NCBI GenBank assembly: GCA_045654245.1
Contig: JAZOMX010000011.1
Location: 61,313 to 125,312 of the forward strand
From: UBA10677 sp045654245
Lineage (GTDB): Bacteria; Bacillota; Clostridia; Christensenellales; Pumilibacteraceae
DNA length: 64,000 nt
Direction: 5' to 3'
Shown: piece after piece, positions 48,915 to 57,842 of the stretch
Layout of the letters: every line of letters begins with the position of its first letter
How positions within the stretch are numbered: position 1 is the stretch's first letter
Position numbers and translations under genes: made by a program
The notes under the pieces: generated by a model
Seen by the model: the letters and a program-made list of their open reading frames with translations, nothing else
What the model was told of the DNA's origin: nothing
Database searches by the model: none

Positions 48915-50129
48915 ATGGAAATAATAAGCGGAGGAGTTTGCGCTCCTAAAGGATTTAAAGCAAGTGGTATTCACTGTGGCGTAAGAAAGAACAAGTCTAA
49001 AAAGGACTTGGCGCTAATCGTAAGCGAAGTGCCCTGTTCGGCTAGCGCTGTTTATACGACCAACCTCGTTAAAGGCGCACCTATCGCCGTAACGAAGAGA
49101 AATATTGCTAACGGAATAGCGCAAGCAGTAATTTGCAATAGCGGAAACGCTAATACTTGTAACGCAAACGGCGAGGAAATCGCAACTAAAATGTGTTACC
49201 TCGTTGAAAAAGCAACGGGAATAAACGCAAGCGATATTATCGTAGCGTCAACGGGCGTAATCGGACAACCACTTAATATCACGCCGATAGAAAATGGTAT
49301 GGATAGCCTCGTAGCAAACCTAAAATGCGACGGTAGTGAGGACGCTAACGAGGCGATAATGACTACCGATACGATAAAGAAACAAATTTCTTATTCGTTT
49401 ACGCTCGGTGGTAAAGAGTGTAAAATGGGCGGTATCGCAAAAGGTTCGGGTATGATTCACCCCAATATGGCGACTATGCTCGTGTTCTTGACTACGGACG
49501 CGTCAATCAGCACCGAAATGTTACAAAAAGCAATTTCCGAGGATGTGAAAAAATCGTTCAATATGGTTAGCGTTGACGGAGATACTTCGACTAACGATAT
49601 GCTATCCATTATGGCTAACGGACTTGCTGGAAACGACACGATAACTTCTGATGGCGAGGACTTCGAGGCGTTCAAGACCGCTCTCCACGCCGTAACTTCG
49701 TATTTATGCAAAATGATAGCAAAAGACGGTGAGGGCGCAACTAAACTTTTAGAGTGTACGGTTTGCGGAGCGGACGATTACGAAACGGCAAAAACGGTCG
49801 CAAAAAGCGTAATAACTAGTTCGCTATTTAAGGCGGCTATGTTCGGTGCTGATGCTAACTGGGGAAGAGTGCTTTGCGCAATCGGATACAGCGGAGCAAA
49901 CGTTGACGTAACCAAAGTTGGCGTTTCGTTTGCGTCGGCAAAGGGCGAAATAGAAGTTTGTCAAAACGGAGCAGGCGTAGATTTTTCGGAAGAAAAAGCG
50001 AAAGAAATCTTGCTTGAAGACGAAATAAAGATAAATATTAGCGTAGGTAACGGCACCGAAGAGGCAACCGCTTGGGGTTGTGACCTAACCTACGATTATG
50101 TAAAAATCAACGGCGATTATAGAACCTAA
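48915..50129 (+). CDS. argJ: Glutamate N-acetyltransferase ArgJ
   Basis: The 404-residue proenzyme carries the self-cleavage site in GSGMIHPNMATML, where the threonine becomes the N-terminal nucleophile of the beta chain. GVCAPKGFKASGIHCGVR, KGAPIAVTKRN and GADANWGRVLCAIGYSG are ArgJ blocks. It recycles the acetyl group from N-acetylornithine to glutamate; no argA or argE is needed for that cycle. Whether it also uses acetyl-CoA (bifunctional) cannot be read from motifs. Confidence 0.96.
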   Translation: MEIISGGVCAPKGFKASGIHCGVRKNKSKKDLALIVSEVPCSASAVYTTNLVKGAPIAVTKRNIANGIAQAVICNSGNANTCNANGEEIATKMCYLVEKATGINASDIIVASTGVIGQPLNITPIENGMDSLVANLKCDGSEDANEAIMTTDTIKKQISYSFTLGGKECKMGGIAKGSGMIHPNMATMLVFLTTDASISTEMLQKAISEDVKKSFNMVSVDGDTSTNDMLSIMANGLAGNDTITSDGEDFEAFKTALHAVTSYLCKMIAKDGEGATKLLECTVCGADDYETAKTVAKSVITSSLFKAAMFGADANWGRVLCAIGYSGANVDVTKVGVSFASAKGEIEVCQNGAGVDFSEEKAKEILLEDEIKINISVGNGTEEATAWGCDLTYDYVKINGDYRT

Positions 50130-50143
50130 AAAGAGGAAACGAA

Positions 50144-50995
50144 ATGAAAGTAAGTAACGCTGAAAAAGCAGAAATATTAGTACAAGCGCTCCCGTACATA
50201 CAAGATTACACGGGTAAAATCATAGTAATTAAGTACGGCGGAAACGCAATGATAAACGACGAACTCAAAAAGGACGTAATGCAAGATATCGTCTTGCTTT
50301 GGCAAATCGGCGTAAAAGTAGTTCTCGTTCACGGTGGCGGACCGGAAATTAACGACACTCTTAAGAAAATGAATATTCCGTCCAAGTTCGTAAACGGCTT
50401 GCGCCAAACGGACGAAGACACTATGCAAGTCGTACAAATGGTATTGACCGGCAAAGTGAACAAAAACCTCGTAAATCTAATCGAGAATAGCGGTGGAAAA
50501 GCAATCGGACTATGCGGAATTGACGGACATATGGTAGAGGCTACCACGCTTAATCCCGACCTTGGTTTCGTAGGCGAGATTACGCACATTAACACTAAGC
50601 CGATTACCGACGTGCTCGACGCTGGCTATATCCCCGTAATCAGTACGGTAGGATGCGACGGAGAGGGTAACGTTTACAACATAAACGCCGACACGGTTGC
50701 AGCCGAGATTGCAGGCGCGCTTAAAGCGAAGAGCCTAATTTCTATGACTGACATAAGAGGAATTCTCCGTGATAAAGACGACGACAGCACTCTAATTAGC
50801 GAAATCAACGTATCCGAAGCGCCACAACTAATTAAAGAGGGCATAATTTCGGGCGGTATGATTCCTAAAATCGATTGTTGCGTAGAGGCTATTCGTCGTG
50901 GCGTAGAACGAGTGTTTATTATAGACGGACGAGTTCCCCACGCAATACTAATTGAAGTTCTTTCCGACGAAGGTATCGGAACTATGTTTTACTAA
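50144..50995 (+). CDS. argB: Acetylglutamate kinase
   Basis: The 283-residue amino-acid-kinase-fold enzyme has IVIKYGGNAMINDELKK, VLVHGGGPEINDTLKK and the C-terminal GGMIPKIDCCVEAIRRGVE. The N-terminal helix (KAEILVQALPYIQDYTGK) is the one found in arginine-inhibited hexameric kinases, so feedback inhibition is likely. It phosphorylates N-acetylglutamate. It lies between argJ and argD with short spacers. Confidence 0.96.
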   Translation: MKVSNAEKAEILVQALPYIQDYTGKIIVIKYGGNAMINDELKKDVMQDIVLLWQIGVKVVLVHGGGPEINDTLKKMNIPSKFVNGLRQTDEDTMQVVQMVLTGKVNKNLVNLIENSGGKAIGLCGIDGHMVEATTLNPDLGFVGEITHINTKPITDVLDAGYIPVISTVGCDGEGNVYNINADTVAAEIAGALKAKSLISMTDIRGILRDKDDDSTLISEINVSEAPQLIKEGIISGGMIPKIDCCVEAIRRGVERVFIIDGRVPHAILIEVLSDEGIGTMFY

Positions 50996-51000
50996 TAAAA

Positions 51001-52161
51001 ATGGACATTAAATCAATCGACAAAACCTATATAGCAAACACCTACGCTAGAGCGGATATAACTTTCGTTAAGGGAAAGGGAAGTTATCTATTTGACGAGA
51101 ACGGAAAAAAATATCTCGATTTTGGCTCGGGAATAGCGGTAAATACGCTTGGACACGCAAACAAAAAATGGAGCAAGGCGGTTAAAAAGCAGGTGGGAAC
51201 GCTTGCGCACACCTCTAACCTCTATTATAGTGAGCCTTGCGCTTTGCTCGCTAAAAAACTCGCCGAGAAAGTGGGCGAAATGAAAGTCTTTTTCTCTAAT
51301 TCCGGAGCAGAGGCAAACGAGTGCGCCATTAAGATTGCGAGAAAATACTCGTTCGACAAGTACGGCGAGGGTAGAGCGAAAATAATTACGCTCGTAAACT
51401 CTTTCCACGGAAGAACCGTAACTACGCTTTCGGCAACGGGCCAAGACAATTTCCACACGAACTTTATGCCTTTTACCGAGGGGTTCGATTACGCCGTAGC
51501 AAACGACTTTTCCGACCTTAGCGGAAAAGTTGACGGCACGGTTTGCGCAATAATGCTCGAACTAGTCCAAGGCGAGGGCGGAGTCAACGCACTCTCAAAC
51601 GAGTTCGTAGAGAAAGTACAAAATCTTTGCAAAGAAAAGGATATTTTACTTATCGTTGACGAAGTGCAAACGGGTAACGGTAGAACGGGAACGCTATACG
51701 CATATCAAGGCTACGGCATATCCCCCGATATCGTAAGTACCGCTAAAGGTCTAGCGGGAGGCTTACCACTCGGCGCAACTATTGCTTTTGGAAAATGCGA
51801 AGGCGTGCTAACTCCGGGTACTCACGGTTCGACTTTCGGTGGAAATCCCGTTGCTTGCGCAGGCGCAATCGCCGTTCTTGAGCAACTAGACGACAACTTG
51901 CTCGCTAGCGTAAGAGCAAAGAGCGAGAAGATAGTAAGCGAACTTACTAAACTTAAAAAAGTGAAATCCGTTTCGGGCAAAGGATTTATGTTGGGCGTTG
52001 AAACGGATGGAATTACCGCTACGGACGCCGTAGCAAAACTTCGCGAAAAAGGACTAATAGTCCTAACCGCAAAAACGAAAATACGCCTTCTACCACCACT
52101 AAATATAAGTGATAAGGAACTTAGTGAAGGTCTTGAAATAATTAAAGAGGTGCTTAAATAA
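51001..52161 (+). CDS. argD: Acetylornithine aminotransferase
   Basis: The 386-residue class-III PLP aminotransferase has YLDFGSGIAVNTLGHANK, FFSNSGAEANECAIKIAR, the cofactor aspartate region LLIVDEVQTGNGRTG and the PLP-binding lysine in STAKGLAGGLPLGA. It forms N-acetylornithine, and may also serve lysine synthesis. Its stop overlaps the argF start by one base. Confidence 0.96.
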   Translation: MDIKSIDKTYIANTYARADITFVKGKGSYLFDENGKKYLDFGSGIAVNTLGHANKKWSKAVKKQVGTLAHTSNLYYSEPCALLAKKLAEKVGEMKVFFSNSGAEANECAIKIARKYSFDKYGEGRAKIITLVNSFHGRTVTTLSATGQDNFHTNFMPFTEGFDYAVANDFSDLSGKVDGTVCAIMLELVQGEGGVNALSNEFVEKVQNLCKEKDILLIVDEVQTGNGRTGTLYAYQGYGISPDIVSTAKGLAGGLPLGATIAFGKCEGVLTPGTHGSTFGGNPVACAGAIAVLEQLDDNLLASVRAKSEKIVSELTKLKKVKSVSGKGFMLGVETDGITATDAVAKLREKGLIVLTAKTKIRLLPPLNISDKELSEGLEIIKEVLK

Positions 52162-53063
52162 TGAAACATTTACTTAAACTAGCGGATTTAACTCCAAACG
52201 AAATATTGTCTATCCTAAACCTTGCCGACCAACTCAAGTACGAGCAAAAACACGGTATTGCTCACAAAAGACTTGAGGGCAAAACTTTGGGTATGATTTT
52301 TACAAAAGCGTCCACGAGAACGCGCGTATCCTTTGAAACGGGCATGTATCAACTTGGCGGTCAAGCGCTATTTTTGAGCGGAAACGACCTCCAAATCGGA
52401 AGAGGCGAGCCGATTGAGGATACCGCAAGAGTGCTTTCTCGCTACCTCGACGGAATTATGATTCGTACCTTTAAGCAAAGCGACGTAGAGGGACTTGCAA
52501 AGTACGGTTCTATTCCCATTATCAACGGACTAACCGACTATTGCCATCCTTGTCAAGTGCTAGCCGACCTTATGACGATAAGAGAAAGAAAGGGTAGTTT
52601 CAAGGGGCTAAAGATGTGTTTCGTAGGCGACGGAAACAATATGGCTAACTCCCTTATCGTAGGTTGCGTAAAAATGGGAATGAAGATTTCGGTGGCTTGC
52701 CCCGAAGGTTTCGAGCCCGACGCTGAACTAGTTAAGTGGGGTAATGAGAGCGGATTGCTTGAAATTACTCGTTCGGTGCTTGACGGAGCAAAGGACGCTG
52801 ACGTTCTATACACCGACGTATGGGCAAGTATGGGACAAGAGGGCGAGGCTGAAGAGAGAAAGAAAATCTTCAAGTCTTATCAAATTAATTCCGAAGTTAT
52901 GGCGGTTGCAAAAAAGGACGCTATGGTGCTCCATTGTTTACCCGCGCATAGAGAGGAAGAGATTACCGCAGAGGTATTCGAGAGCCACGCCGACGAGATT
53001 TTTGAAGAGGCTGAAAACCGTCTCCACGCTCAAAAGGCAGTTCTCGTAAAACTTATGGCATAA
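52161..53063 (+). CDS. argF: Ornithine carbamoyltransferase
   Basis: The 300-residue enzyme has the carbamoyl-phosphate motif KASTRTRVSFE, GRGEPIEDTARVLSRYLDG, NGLTDYCHPCQVLADLMT and the ornithine-binding HCLPAH. The absence of an FxxxR-type acetylornithine signature points to plain ornithine as substrate. It ends the arg operon. Carbamoyl phosphate synthase genes are not in the window. A long-stem terminator follows. Confidence 0.96.
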   Translation: MKHLLKLADLTPNEILSILNLADQLKYEQKHGIAHKRLEGKTLGMIFTKASTRTRVSFETGMYQLGGQALFLSGNDLQIGRGEPIEDTARVLSRYLDGIMIRTFKQSDVEGLAKYGSIPIINGLTDYCHPCQVLADLMTIRERKGSFKGLKMCFVGDGNNMANSLIVGCVKMGMKISVACPEGFEPDAELVKWGNESGLLEITRSVLDGAKDADVLYTDVWASMGQEGEAEERKKIFKSYQINSEVMAVAKKDAMVLHCLPAHREEEITAEVFESHADEIFEEAENRLHAQKAVLVKLMA

Positions 53064-53071
53064 ATAAAAAT

Positions 53072-53134
53072 GACCGAAAAAACGCATACGGTACACGATT
53101 TTTGTATCAATGCGAGGCTTTCGGTCTGTTTTTA
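53072..53134 (+). terminator. Terminator of the arg operon
   Basis: GACCGAAA pairs with TTTCGGTC, and inside it CGCAT pairs with ATGCG, with TGTTTTTA following. The internal loop is unusually long. Confidence 0.75.
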
Positions 53135-53186
53135 TAGTTTAATAAATCGGAAAAATAGGACTAGTTAAGGACGAAAGGAGAATAAA

Positions 53187-53687
53187 ATGCTTTGTGATAT
53201 TTGCAAAAAGAACGAAGCAACTTATCATACTATTACGACGATAAACGGCGTGTCTAGTCAAGCGCATCTTTGCGCAGAGTGTAGAAAGAAATTGTTGCTT
53301 TCTGGCGAGACTAACGGCTCGTCCTTTTCGCCAAGTTTATTTTCCGCATTTTCGTCCGCACCCGTTCGTCGTCGCAGAATAGTTTGTCCCGTTTGCGGAC
53401 TTACCGAGGAAGAATATAACCGCACGGGATACCTTGGTTGCGAGCGTTGTTACGAAGTTTTTGCGCCCTTACTAACGCCGAGAATTGCGCGAATTCAAGA
53501 CGGAGAAGAACATATCGGCAAACGCCCGCTATCGGTTGGCGACGAAGTAAAGTCCGCCCGTGACGAATATGCGTCGCTTCAAGCGGAACTAAAAAAAGCG
53601 GTGGACGAAGAAGAATACGAACTCGCCTCCAAAATTAAGAAAAAGTTGCAAGAACTACGCCGTAGTGCAGGAGGCGAAATACTATGA
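53187..53687 (+). CDS. mcsA: McsA, zinc-binding activator of the McsB arginine kinase
   Basis: This 166-residue protein has two zinc-binding CxxC pairs (LCDICKKNEATYHT with HLCAECRKK; IVCPVCGLTEEEYNR with LGCERCYEVF) and a C-terminal UVR-like coiled coil (YASLQAELKKAVDEEEYELA). It activates McsB. In Bacillus the operon is ctsR-mcsA-mcsB-clpC, but here no ctsR gene precedes it. It overlaps mcsB by 4 bases. Confidence 0.92.
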   Translation: MLCDICKKNEATYHTITTINGVSSQAHLCAECRKKLLLSGETNGSSFSPSLFSAFSSAPVRRRRIVCPVCGLTEEEYNRTGYLGCERCYEVFAPLLTPRIARIQDGEEHIGKRPLSVGDEVKSARDEYASLQAELKKAVDEEEYELASKIKKKLQELRRSAGGEIL

Positions 53688-54688
53688 ACGAATCGTTTAT
53701 AGCAGGTAGCGTAATATCTACGAGAATTCGCCTTGCAAGAAATTTTAGCGGAGTACCTTTTTCGCCGAGAATGACCGTTGGTCAAGCGAGCGTAATAACC
53801 GAAAAAGTAAGCGAAGTGCTAGGCGAGAGATATAAAACTTATTCTCTTTCCGATTTGGGCGAAGTTGAGAGTGGAACTCTCGTTGAGAAACATCTAATTT
53901 CAAAAGAACTGTTGTCCTCGCCTTACGGCACGGTAATCGTTAACGACGACGAAGAAGTGAGCGTAATGCTTTGCGAAGAGGACCATTTAAGATTACAAGT
54001 AATAAAAAAAGGCTTGCGTTTAGACCAAGCGTACGACCAAGCGAATAGAGTTGACGACATAATCGGAAGCGGAGTAAAGTATTCGTTCGACCAAAAACTG
54101 GGATATTTAACGGCTTGTCCTAGCAACCTAGGAACGGGTATGCGCGCGTCGGTAATGATGTTTTTGCCTGCGCTCACTATTATGAATACGCTAAGCGTAA
54201 GCATAAAAAAACTAGAAATGTTAAACATAACGATAAGGGGAGTTTACGGTGAAGGTAGCGAGGCGTTAGGGTATTTGTACCAAGTTTCCAACCAGCATAC
54301 GCTAGGAATATCAGAGCAAGAAATACTAACGCTAGTTCGTTCTGCGGTAGGATATCTATGCGAGGCGGAAGAGCAAGCAAGAGTTAGCCTACTTTCTATT
54401 CGTGAAAACGACTTGTACGACGAAATTCTGCGTTCGGTAGGAACGGCAAAGTACGCTTACAAAATGAGCAACCACGAATTTGTCAAACTTGCGTCAATGA
54501 TAAAACTGGGCGCGTATTACGGGCTAGTAAATATTACGGACGAGGCGGAAATTAACGAACTGATTACGGCGGTACAGCCGTTTAACCTCGTTGCGTCGGC
54601 TGATAGACATCTTCGCACGGCGGAAGAGCGAGATATATATCGAGCGAAGATAGTGCGCTCCGCCCTTCAAACGATAATTAAGGAGTAA
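53684..54688 (+). CDS. mcsB: McsB protein-arginine kinase
   Basis: The 334-residue protein has the phosphagen-kinase fold: ISTRIRLARNFSGVPFSPR near the N-terminus, NDDEEVSVMLCEEDHLRLQ, and LTACPSNLGTGMRASVMMFL. McsB phosphorylates arginines on damaged proteins, marking them for ClpC/ClpP. The start overlaps mcsA, and clpC follows after 3 bases. Length and motifs are ordinary. Confidence 0.94.
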   Translation: MNESFIAGSVISTRIRLARNFSGVPFSPRMTVGQASVITEKVSEVLGERYKTYSLSDLGEVESGTLVEKHLISKELLSSPYGTVIVNDDEEVSVMLCEEDHLRLQVIKKGLRLDQAYDQANRVDDIIGSGVKYSFDQKLGYLTACPSNLGTGMRASVMMFLPALTIMNTLSVSIKKLEMLNITIRGVYGEGSEALGYLYQVSNQHTLGISEQEILTLVRSAVGYLCEAEEQARVSLLSIRENDLYDEILRSVGTAKYAYKMSNHEFVKLASMIKLGAYYGLVNITDEAEINELITAVQPFNLVASADRHLRTAEERDIYRAKIVRSALQTIIKE

Positions 54689-54691
54689 GAA

Positions 54692-57118
54692 ATGAGATTT
54701 TCGGTAACTGAAAACCTAGAAAAAGCGCTGAAAGAGGCGCAAGCAGTAGCAAAATACTACTCGAGTGCAGAAATCGGCACGGAACATATTTTATACGGGC
54801 TAGTAAAAACAACGGAGAGTACGGCAAGTAAACTTTTGGTTGAGCGTGGAGTAACTCTCGATTTTGCGAAAATGTTGTTCTCGCAAAATATGGGCACTAC
54901 GATTATCGGCGAGCCTATTTATACCAAGCGCGTTTCGGCGACTTTTACTACGGCGCAACGAGTAAGTAATAATCTTCGCAACCGTCTAATCGGTACGGAA
55001 CATTTTTTGTACTGTATGCTCCTTGACCAAGCAAGCCTAGCGTCTAGCATTTTGCGTGATTTTTACAAAGTAAATATCGCTGAACTTATTGATAGACTAA
55101 AGACGATTTTACAAGAGCATATCGGCGAAAACGAGGCAAGCGAGAGTAATGAAAACGCTAAGGGCGGAGATTTACCCGGTCAACTTTCGGATATGGGCGT
55201 TGATATTACGCAGAGGGCAAGAGAACATAAAATCGACCCGATTATAGGAAGAGGCGAAGAGATTGAACGCATAATCCAAATTCTTTGCCGTAAGACAAAG
55301 AACAACCCCGTTCTTATCGGAGAACCGGGCGTTGGTAAAAGCGCAGTCGTAGAAGGACTTGCCAAAGCAATAGTTGACGGTAGCGTTCCGGAACTACTCA
55401 AAAACAAAATCGTGTTCTCTCTCGATATCGGTTCGCTAGTAGCCGGCACGAAATATCGTGGTGCGCTGGAAGAAAAATTAAAGACGGCGATAGACGTCAT
55501 TAAAGAGAGTGGAAATATAATAGTGTTTATTGACGAACTCCACACGCTAGCACAAGCAGGCTCGAAAGAGGGCGAAGTTTCGCCTGCCGATATTCTAAAG
55601 CCGTACCTAGCAAGGGGCGAATTACAAACGATAGGTGCGACCACCACTGAAGAGTATAGAAAGTTTATCGAAAAGGACAAGGCGCTCGAACGCCGTTTCC
55701 AACCGATAATCGTAAATCCGCCTTCGGTAGAAGAGACGATAGAAATTCTAAAAGGCTTAAAGGAAAATTACGAAACTTTCCACAAGGTTAAACTTTCGGA
55801 CGAGGCAATCGAGGCGGCTGCAAAACTATCCGACCGCTATATTACCGATAGATTTTTGCCCGACAAGGCAATCGACCTCGTTGACGAGGCTATGAGTAGA
55901 GCCAAAGTAAGCGGAAATACCGTTCCGCCCGAGCAAAAGAATATGGAGGAAGAACTCAAGGATTTAGAGCACAAAAAGACGGATGCCGTAAAAAAAGAGG
56001 ATTACGGCACGGCGAACGAGTATAAAAAGCAAATAACCGCGTTGCGCCAAAAAATCGACGATAGCAAACTAAACTGGTACAAGTCGAGCGAACACTCCGA
56101 TAGCGTAATAGGAGCGGAGCAGATTGCCGAAATCGTAAGCAAATGGACGAAAATTCCCGTAACCCGATTGTCCGAAAGCGAAACGGAGCGCCTACTTAAA
56201 CTCGAGGAAATTTTGCACGATAGAGTAGTTGGCCAGGACGACGCCGTAAGAGCGGTTGCAAAAGCGATTAGAAGGGCTAGGGCAGGGCTAAAAGACCCCT
56301 CTCGTCCTATCGGCTCGTTCCTGTTTTTAGGGCCTACGGGCGTAGGAAAGACTGAACTAACCAAGGCTCTCGGCGAGGCTATGTTCGACGACGAGAACGC
56401 AGTAATAAGAATAGATATGTCCGAGTATATGGAGGCTCACTCGGTATCAAAACTAATCGGAGCGCCTCCCGGGTATATAGGATTTGACGACGGCGGACAA
56501 CTAACCGAGGCTGTAAGAAGAAAGCCTTATTCCGTAGTTCTTTTCGACGAAATCGAGAAGGCTCATCCCGACGTATATAATCTACTCTTACAAATGCTAG
56601 ACGACGGTAGATTGTCTGATTCGCAAGGCAGAACGGTAAGTTTTACCAACACTATAATAATAATGACGAGTAACGTAGGCGTAGCCGACCTAAAAGCAAC
56701 GCCTCGCCAACTTGGATTTTCGTCGGCAGGCGTGGTAGAAAGCGACGACAAGCGCACCGAAGAAATACTTACTTTGGCTCTTAAACGCCACTTCAAGCCC
56801 GAATTTCTTAACCGTATCGACGTAGTATGTTTCTTCCACTCGCTAAAGCGTGACGATATTGCTAAAATTGCTGGAATTATGCTCGATAAGTTTGAGAAGA
56901 ACCTAAGCGAAAAAGGAATAAGGATTGAGATTAGGCCGTCAGCACTCGACTATAGCGTGGAAAAAGGATACGATATCGAGTACGGAGCAAGACCTCTTCG
57001 CCGAGTAATAGAGCAAAATATTGAGGACAATATCGCCGAGGGAATAATTAGCGGAAAAATATCGCCAAGTAGTACCGTGACGGTAGATTGCGTTAATGGA
57101 GAAATCGTAGTTTACTAA
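54692..57118 (+). CDS. clpC: ClpC, AAA+ unfoldase subunit of the ClpCP protease
   Basis: The 808-residue protein has the N-domain double repeat (SAEIGTEHILYGLVKT and NRLIGTEHFLYCML), two AAA+ modules with Walker A GEPGVGKSAVVEGLA and GPTGVGKTELTKALGE, and the UVR/M-domain coiled coil (HKKTDAVKKEDYGTANEYK) between them that binds adaptors. It unfolds phospho-arginine-marked proteins into ClpP. It completes mcsA-mcsB-clpC. No terminator is obvious before hpf, but hpf has its own promoter. Confidence 0.96.
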   Translation: MRFSVTENLEKALKEAQAVAKYYSSAEIGTEHILYGLVKTTESTASKLLVERGVTLDFAKMLFSQNMGTTIIGEPIYTKRVSATFTTAQRVSNNLRNRLIGTEHFLYCMLLDQASLASSILRDFYKVNIAELIDRLKTILQEHIGENEASESNENAKGGDLPGQLSDMGVDITQRAREHKIDPIIGRGEEIERIIQILCRKTKNNPVLIGEPGVGKSAVVEGLAKAIVDGSVPELLKNKIVFSLDIGSLVAGTKYRGALEEKLKTAIDVIKESGNIIVFIDELHTLAQAGSKEGEVSPADILKPYLARGELQTIGATTTEEYRKFIEKDKALERRFQPIIVNPPSVEETIEILKGLKENYETFHKVKLSDEAIEAAAKLSDRYITDRFLPDKAIDLVDEAMSRAKVSGNTVPPEQKNMEEELKDLEHKKTDAVKKEDYGTANEYKKQITALRQKIDDSKLNWYKSSEHSDSVIGAEQIAEIVSKWTKIPVTRLSESETERLLKLEEILHDRVVGQDDAVRAVAKAIRRARAGLKDPSRPIGSFLFLGPTGVGKTELTKALGEAMFDDENAVIRIDMSEYMEAHSVSKLIGAPPGYIGFDDGGQLTEAVRRKPYSVVLFDEIEKAHPDVYNLLLQMLDDGRLSDSQGRTVSFTNTIIIMTSNVGVADLKATPRQLGFSSAGVVESDDKRTEEILTLALKRHFKPEFLNRIDVVCFFHSLKRDDIAKIAGIMLDKFEKNLSEKGIRIEIRPSALDYSVEKGYDIEYGARPLRRVIEQNIEDNIAEGIISGKISPSSTVTVDCVNGEIVVY

Positions 57119-57146
57119 AAAAGTCAAAATAAATTTTAAAAACCTA

Positions 57147-57175
57147 TTTACAACCCCAAAAAAGTGTGGTATAAT
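57147..57175 (+). promoter_or_regulatory. Promoter of hpf
   Basis: TTTACA (57147-57152) and TATAAT (57170-57175) with a 17-base spacer, 33 bases before the start codon. Confidence 0.8.
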
Positions 57176-57208
57176 AAAGATACAAAAACTTAATAGGGGG
57201 ACTGAATA

Positions 57209-57733
57209 ATGAGAATTGAATTTTTATGCAAAAACTACAACGCGAGTGACAAACTGAAGGACCTTATCGAGAAGAAAGTAGATAAACTAGATAAGTTCTT
57301 TGAATCTGACACGAAAGCAAAGGTAGTCCTCAAAAAGACGAAGGATATCGAGACCTTGGAAATCACGGTAGCGATGGGTAACGGAATCGTCAGAGCGGAA
57401 GTATCCAACGGCAATATGTACGAAAATATTGACCTAGCACTTCCAAAACTTGAAAAACAGATTATCCGCCATCACGACAAGATTAAGTCCAAAAAGTCGA
57501 AGATAAGAGAAGTAATTGATTTTGCTACGGAAGAGCCCGTAAAAGAGCCCGAAAAGAAAGTGGTGCGCTCTAAATCGTACAATCTCGTTCCTATGACGGT
57601 AGAAGACGCTATTGAAGAAATGGAACTAATCGGACACGACTTCTTCGTATTCCTCAATAAAGCGACGGGAAACATTAACGTCCTATACGCTCGTAACGAC
57701 GGCGATTACGGACTAATCGAAGCGGTAAGATAA
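57209..57733 (+). CDS. hpf: Long-form ribosome hibernation-promoting factor
   Basis: The 174-residue protein is a long HPF. The N-terminal ~95 residues form the S30AE domain that enters the decoding centre (MRIEFLCKNYNASDKLKDLI), and the C-terminal ~60 residues (YNLVPMTVEDAIEEMELIGHDFFVF) dimerise 70S ribosomes to 100S. A GGGGG site precedes the ATG. It is a typical stationary-phase gene next to the stress operon mcsAB-clpC. Confidence 0.95.
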   Translation: MRIEFLCKNYNASDKLKDLIEKKVDKLDKFFESDTKAKVVLKKTKDIETLEITVAMGNGIVRAEVSNGNMYENIDLALPKLEKQIIRHHDKIKSKKSKIREVIDFATEEPVKEPEKKVVRSKSYNLVPMTVEDAIEEMELIGHDFFVFLNKATGNINVLYARNDGDYGLIEAVR

Positions 57734-57774
57734 ACCGCAAAAAGTCCAAAGGACAATCGTAAAACAACAAAGGG

Positions 57775-57802
57775 GGCGCGTGGTTTTAGTAAAACCACCG
57801 CC
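57775..57802. other. Hairpin between hpf and pgi
   Basis: GGCG, a bulged C and GTGGTTTT pair with AAAACCAC and CGCC around AGT. There is no T-run on the + strand, so it may be a stability element of the hpf or pgi mRNA rather than a terminator. Confidence 0.5.
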
Positions 57803-57842
57803 TCGTATTATGTAAAAAAGAAAAAAACTAGGAGAAGAACAA

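Noticed and set aside
53063..53186. CtsR box upstream of mcsA
   Set aside because: No tandem heptad resembling GGTCAAA was found on either strand; the region is taken up by the arg terminator and an AT-rich leader.
57775..57802. Terminator of hpf
   Set aside because: The stem is strong but no T-run follows on the + strand; kept as a hairpin only.
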